64,000 nt of DNA from Branchiostoma floridae. Its lineage: Eukaryota; Chordata; Leptocardii; Amphioxiformes; Branchiostomatidae. Of the stretch, positions 61,746 through 64,000 are shown piece after piece; position 1 is the stretch's first letter, and every line of letters begins with the position of its first letter. Both the position numbers and the translations under genes were made by a program. The stretch is taken from contig NC_049986.1 in the NCBI RefSeq assembly GCF_000003815.2, forward strand, positions 16,669,172 to 16,733,171, read 5' to 3'. The notes under the pieces were generated by a model, which searched no databases, was not told the DNA's origin, and was given only the letters and a program-made list of their open reading frames with translations.

Positions 61746-62965
61746 CACTGCAGCTATTTGTCGTTGCTAGCAATACGGTTCCAAACTTTAAGTACGTTAA
61801 CATACGTAGATATTATGTTAAACAATACTGATAAGACACTTGGTTGTGAATAGAGCACTTTATTATTCAGTCATTCAACAACCTGATAAAACTTATTCGC
61901 TTGTGAAATATTTTTCTCGGCACTTGGAAGCGCTTCCCAGTTATTCATATATTCTTATCATCGCAGCAGAGAACAAAATGGTGGACTGAGGAGGAAGATT
62001 TAACATCGGCTACTATACATATCCAACCTACACATAATTTGTCTCAATTTCTGACCTCCGTTATGTATTTTACGGATTATTTCATTAGATATAAAATGTT
62101 ACTACAAACATTTGATACACTCTAGTTACTTTAACCTTTTCCAATTAACTCTCTGCATGTTCACGAGTTTATCTACATGTACTAGTATGTCACTGCTGTC
62201 CATTTTAACATGAAAATCTTCCGCATAGACGCGCTTCTGCATAGACCACACACCTTCAGCAGTACATACACATTTACCTACTTGACCTTTCACACCATAA
62301 ATCGTTGAAACCTTTACCAGAATATCGACTTTCGACCTAGAATTCCTGTGTTAATAGTTACAAATAGTTCTTTTGTGGTGGTCTTAGCTTCAAATGGGGG
62401 GATTTAAAGCCATCTGGCAAAGTTCCAAATAGTAGTTCGAATGAAAAACCTTCTAACAGCCATTTATACACTTGGGACACATGTTCTAAGGTATAGCATT
62501 CATGGTGTTTCCGCTGCATTTTGACACACAGACGGTGTCTTATTTAGTATATAGGAGCTTGTATATGTACATGCATGTAGTGATAATCATAAATGAATTT
62601 GATATACAATCGTTGTATACACTTTTGATCGTCTGTAATCATATTTCATCTACGCATTTACAATGCCAATATAACCGTGCTGCAATCTGATCAACATCGT
62701 ATACACAGTCATCACCTAATGTTATATAAAACATATTCATGTAGCTCACCCAACCATTCACAGCACCTAAATGTCTGGCAAGAAAAGAATGTATAACTCC
62801 TTACATTTTAAACAAACACCACCTCATCATGCTACTGTTGAAATAGTTTTCTGGCCATCGCGGGATTTGTTTTAACTTAGTGCAAAGACAATCAATTTAG
62901 TATAGTGAAAGCTACTGTACAAATTATAAGGTCCATTTTCTCCTCTTTACAACATGGTGTAAAAT

Positions 62966-63100
62966 ATGGGCACCTCACTCACGTCGTTTAGGGAGTTAGA
63001 CGGCGGTGAAAGAAGAGTTGTCTCTTCCTTCCAATACCGTGCCCAAGACACAGTGGATAACAACCAACTGTACCTACGGCCTCCAAAACCGCAAGGATAA
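62966..63100 (+). mobile_element. 3' fragment of the same SINE family
   Basis: The segment atgggcacc ... ccaataccgtgcccaagacacagtggataaca matches the 3' body of the SINE at 23401-23520 (ataccatgccctagacacagtgg ... ggataaca). The tRNA-like head is absent. This is the second of two copies seen, and it defines the family's 3' part. Confidence 0.55.
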
Positions 63101-63436
63101 ATCAATTTGATCCCTTGCTAATGTCAGATGAGATATATGCGCTGTTACTTGTGCAATCTGCTGTATAATTTGAATATATTACACTTTTCTTCCTATAGAG
63201 AGAACACGGTATCTTTCACCTTGCGTTAGTTTTCTAAAACCAACCCATCAATCAATATTGTTCCCACATGGCGGAAAATGGAAGCTACTCTTCTACAACG
63301 ATAGTTTTCCAAACCAAGGTAGGACCTGCCCGAAAACTCTTTCACGCTGTTGGGCTATCCTCAGACACAAACTTCCAACCATTTGTTCAACCCGTATTGT
63401 GCACCTACAACACAAGGGAAATACAATCGTACTCAC

Positions 63437-63496
63437 CAACTGCGGTCTCATCGAAAAGCTTGGTACATGTATCACCAACAACGTGAATCAGCTTAA
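63437..63496 (-). CDS. Candidate internal coding exon of an unidentified gene
   Basis: On the minus strand a strong acceptor (ttgatcttttctgttgcag) is followed by exactly 60 nt open in the frame KLIHVVGDTCTKLFDETAV and then a consensus donor gttg|gtgagt. Exon length is a multiple of three. I do not recognise the protein. The 5' part of such a gene would lie to the right, beyond the window, and the 3' part at lower coordinates, where no matching exon was found. It may be chance. Confidence 0.25.
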
Positions 63497-63884
63497 CTGC
63501 AACAGAAAAGATCAACAGAGGCGTTCGTGATATTGTCACATGATTTTTATATGGAACTATTATTATCCATACATATTCATTATTAGAGTTGAATATTCTT
63601 GACAATTTGTTAATTCAGGCTCGAGATTCTACCATGGTACCAAGGAGGATAAAAAAATTAGGCAAAACCCCTGATAGCCTGATCAAGTGCAATTGAACTA
63701 ACGATGAGTGCCATTAGCTAATTTTCGGCTGAACTAAATGAAACTACATAGGTCTAAATGATTTCTATTGTCTGTACCTAAAGATTCCTTAATCGATTCT
63801 AACATTCGTTGCACGTTGTAAGCTTTGGTGGTGAAGTTCTTTAAAATCTAACATTCTTGCTGGTTTTATGACGTTTACTTAACC

Positions 63885-64000
63885 CTATTCAGACCGGGTT
63901 TTTTTGGTCATCCCTGGACGGGGGGGGGGGGGGGGGGGGCTTTTGAGGCCCTCCACTTCTAAGTCCTATAACTCTAACACGACGTGCCGTAGGGCCATCA
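63885..64000 (+). repeat. Interspersed repeat with a 20-G run, cut by window edge
   Basis: The sequence accctattcagaccggg, a T run, ggtcatccctggac, then 20 consecutive G (63920-63939) and cttttgaggccctcc resembles a high-copy invertebrate repeat. The G run could form a G-quadruplex. Its end is beyond the window. Confidence 0.4.

Noticed and set aside
1-64000. Bacterial-type features: operons, CRISPR arrays, rRNA, complete tRNA genes
   Set aside because: None found. The only tRNA-like sequence is the SINE head at 23144-23202, which lacks a proper cloverleaf.

Overview
The window is eukaryotic nuclear DNA from an animal: intron-rich, gene-poor, AT-leaning and full of degenerate transposable elements. 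Two genes can be read with confidence, and both belong to the chordate axon-guidance and synapse-organising repertoire. The repeat families (a tRNA-derived SINE, MITEs, a TA-flanked pogo/Tigger-like MITE, LINE 3' ends) look to me like those of amphioxus (Branchiostoma). The species call is inference from memory, not a search result.

Layout. 1-14.6 kb: non-coding DNA with one assembly gap (9538-10115) and a LINE 3' end (12545-13120). 14.6-27.3 kb, plus strand: a six-exon netrin-G gene encoding 554 aa (signal peptide, laminin N-terminal domain, three laminin-EGF modules, one EGF module, GPI-type hydrophobic tail). Its intron 1 holds a 100-N gap, and its intron 4 holds a SINE interrupted by a MITE. 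27.3-36.4 kb: the netrin-G 3' UTR, a degenerate LINE and otherwise unexplained sequence. 36.4-38.2 kb, minus strand: a single-exon, 603-aa leucine-rich repeat/Ig/transmembrane protein whose repeat architecture matches the NGL (LRRC4/LRRC4C/LRRC4B) family and which ends in a class I PDZ-binding tail. A non-coding 5' exon with good splice sites lies at 38552-38797. 38.8-64 kb: no recognisable gene, but two related MITEs, a large hairpin element, a Tigger-like MITE, a modular repeat tract, a 196-bp tandem duplication, a second SINE fragment, a possible small exon at 63437-63496 (minus) and a poly-G repeat near the right edge.

The point of greatest interest is that the two genes are a likely cognate pair. 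Vertebrate netrin-Gs are GPI-anchored presynaptic ligands, and NGLs are their LRR-Ig postsynaptic receptors, coupled to PDZ scaffolds. Here one netrin-G and one NGL-like gene lie convergently with about 9.1 kb between stop codons in gap-free sequence, whereas the human genes are on separate chromosomes. If confirmed, this suggests that the pair predates vertebrates and was, or has become, physically linked in this lineage.
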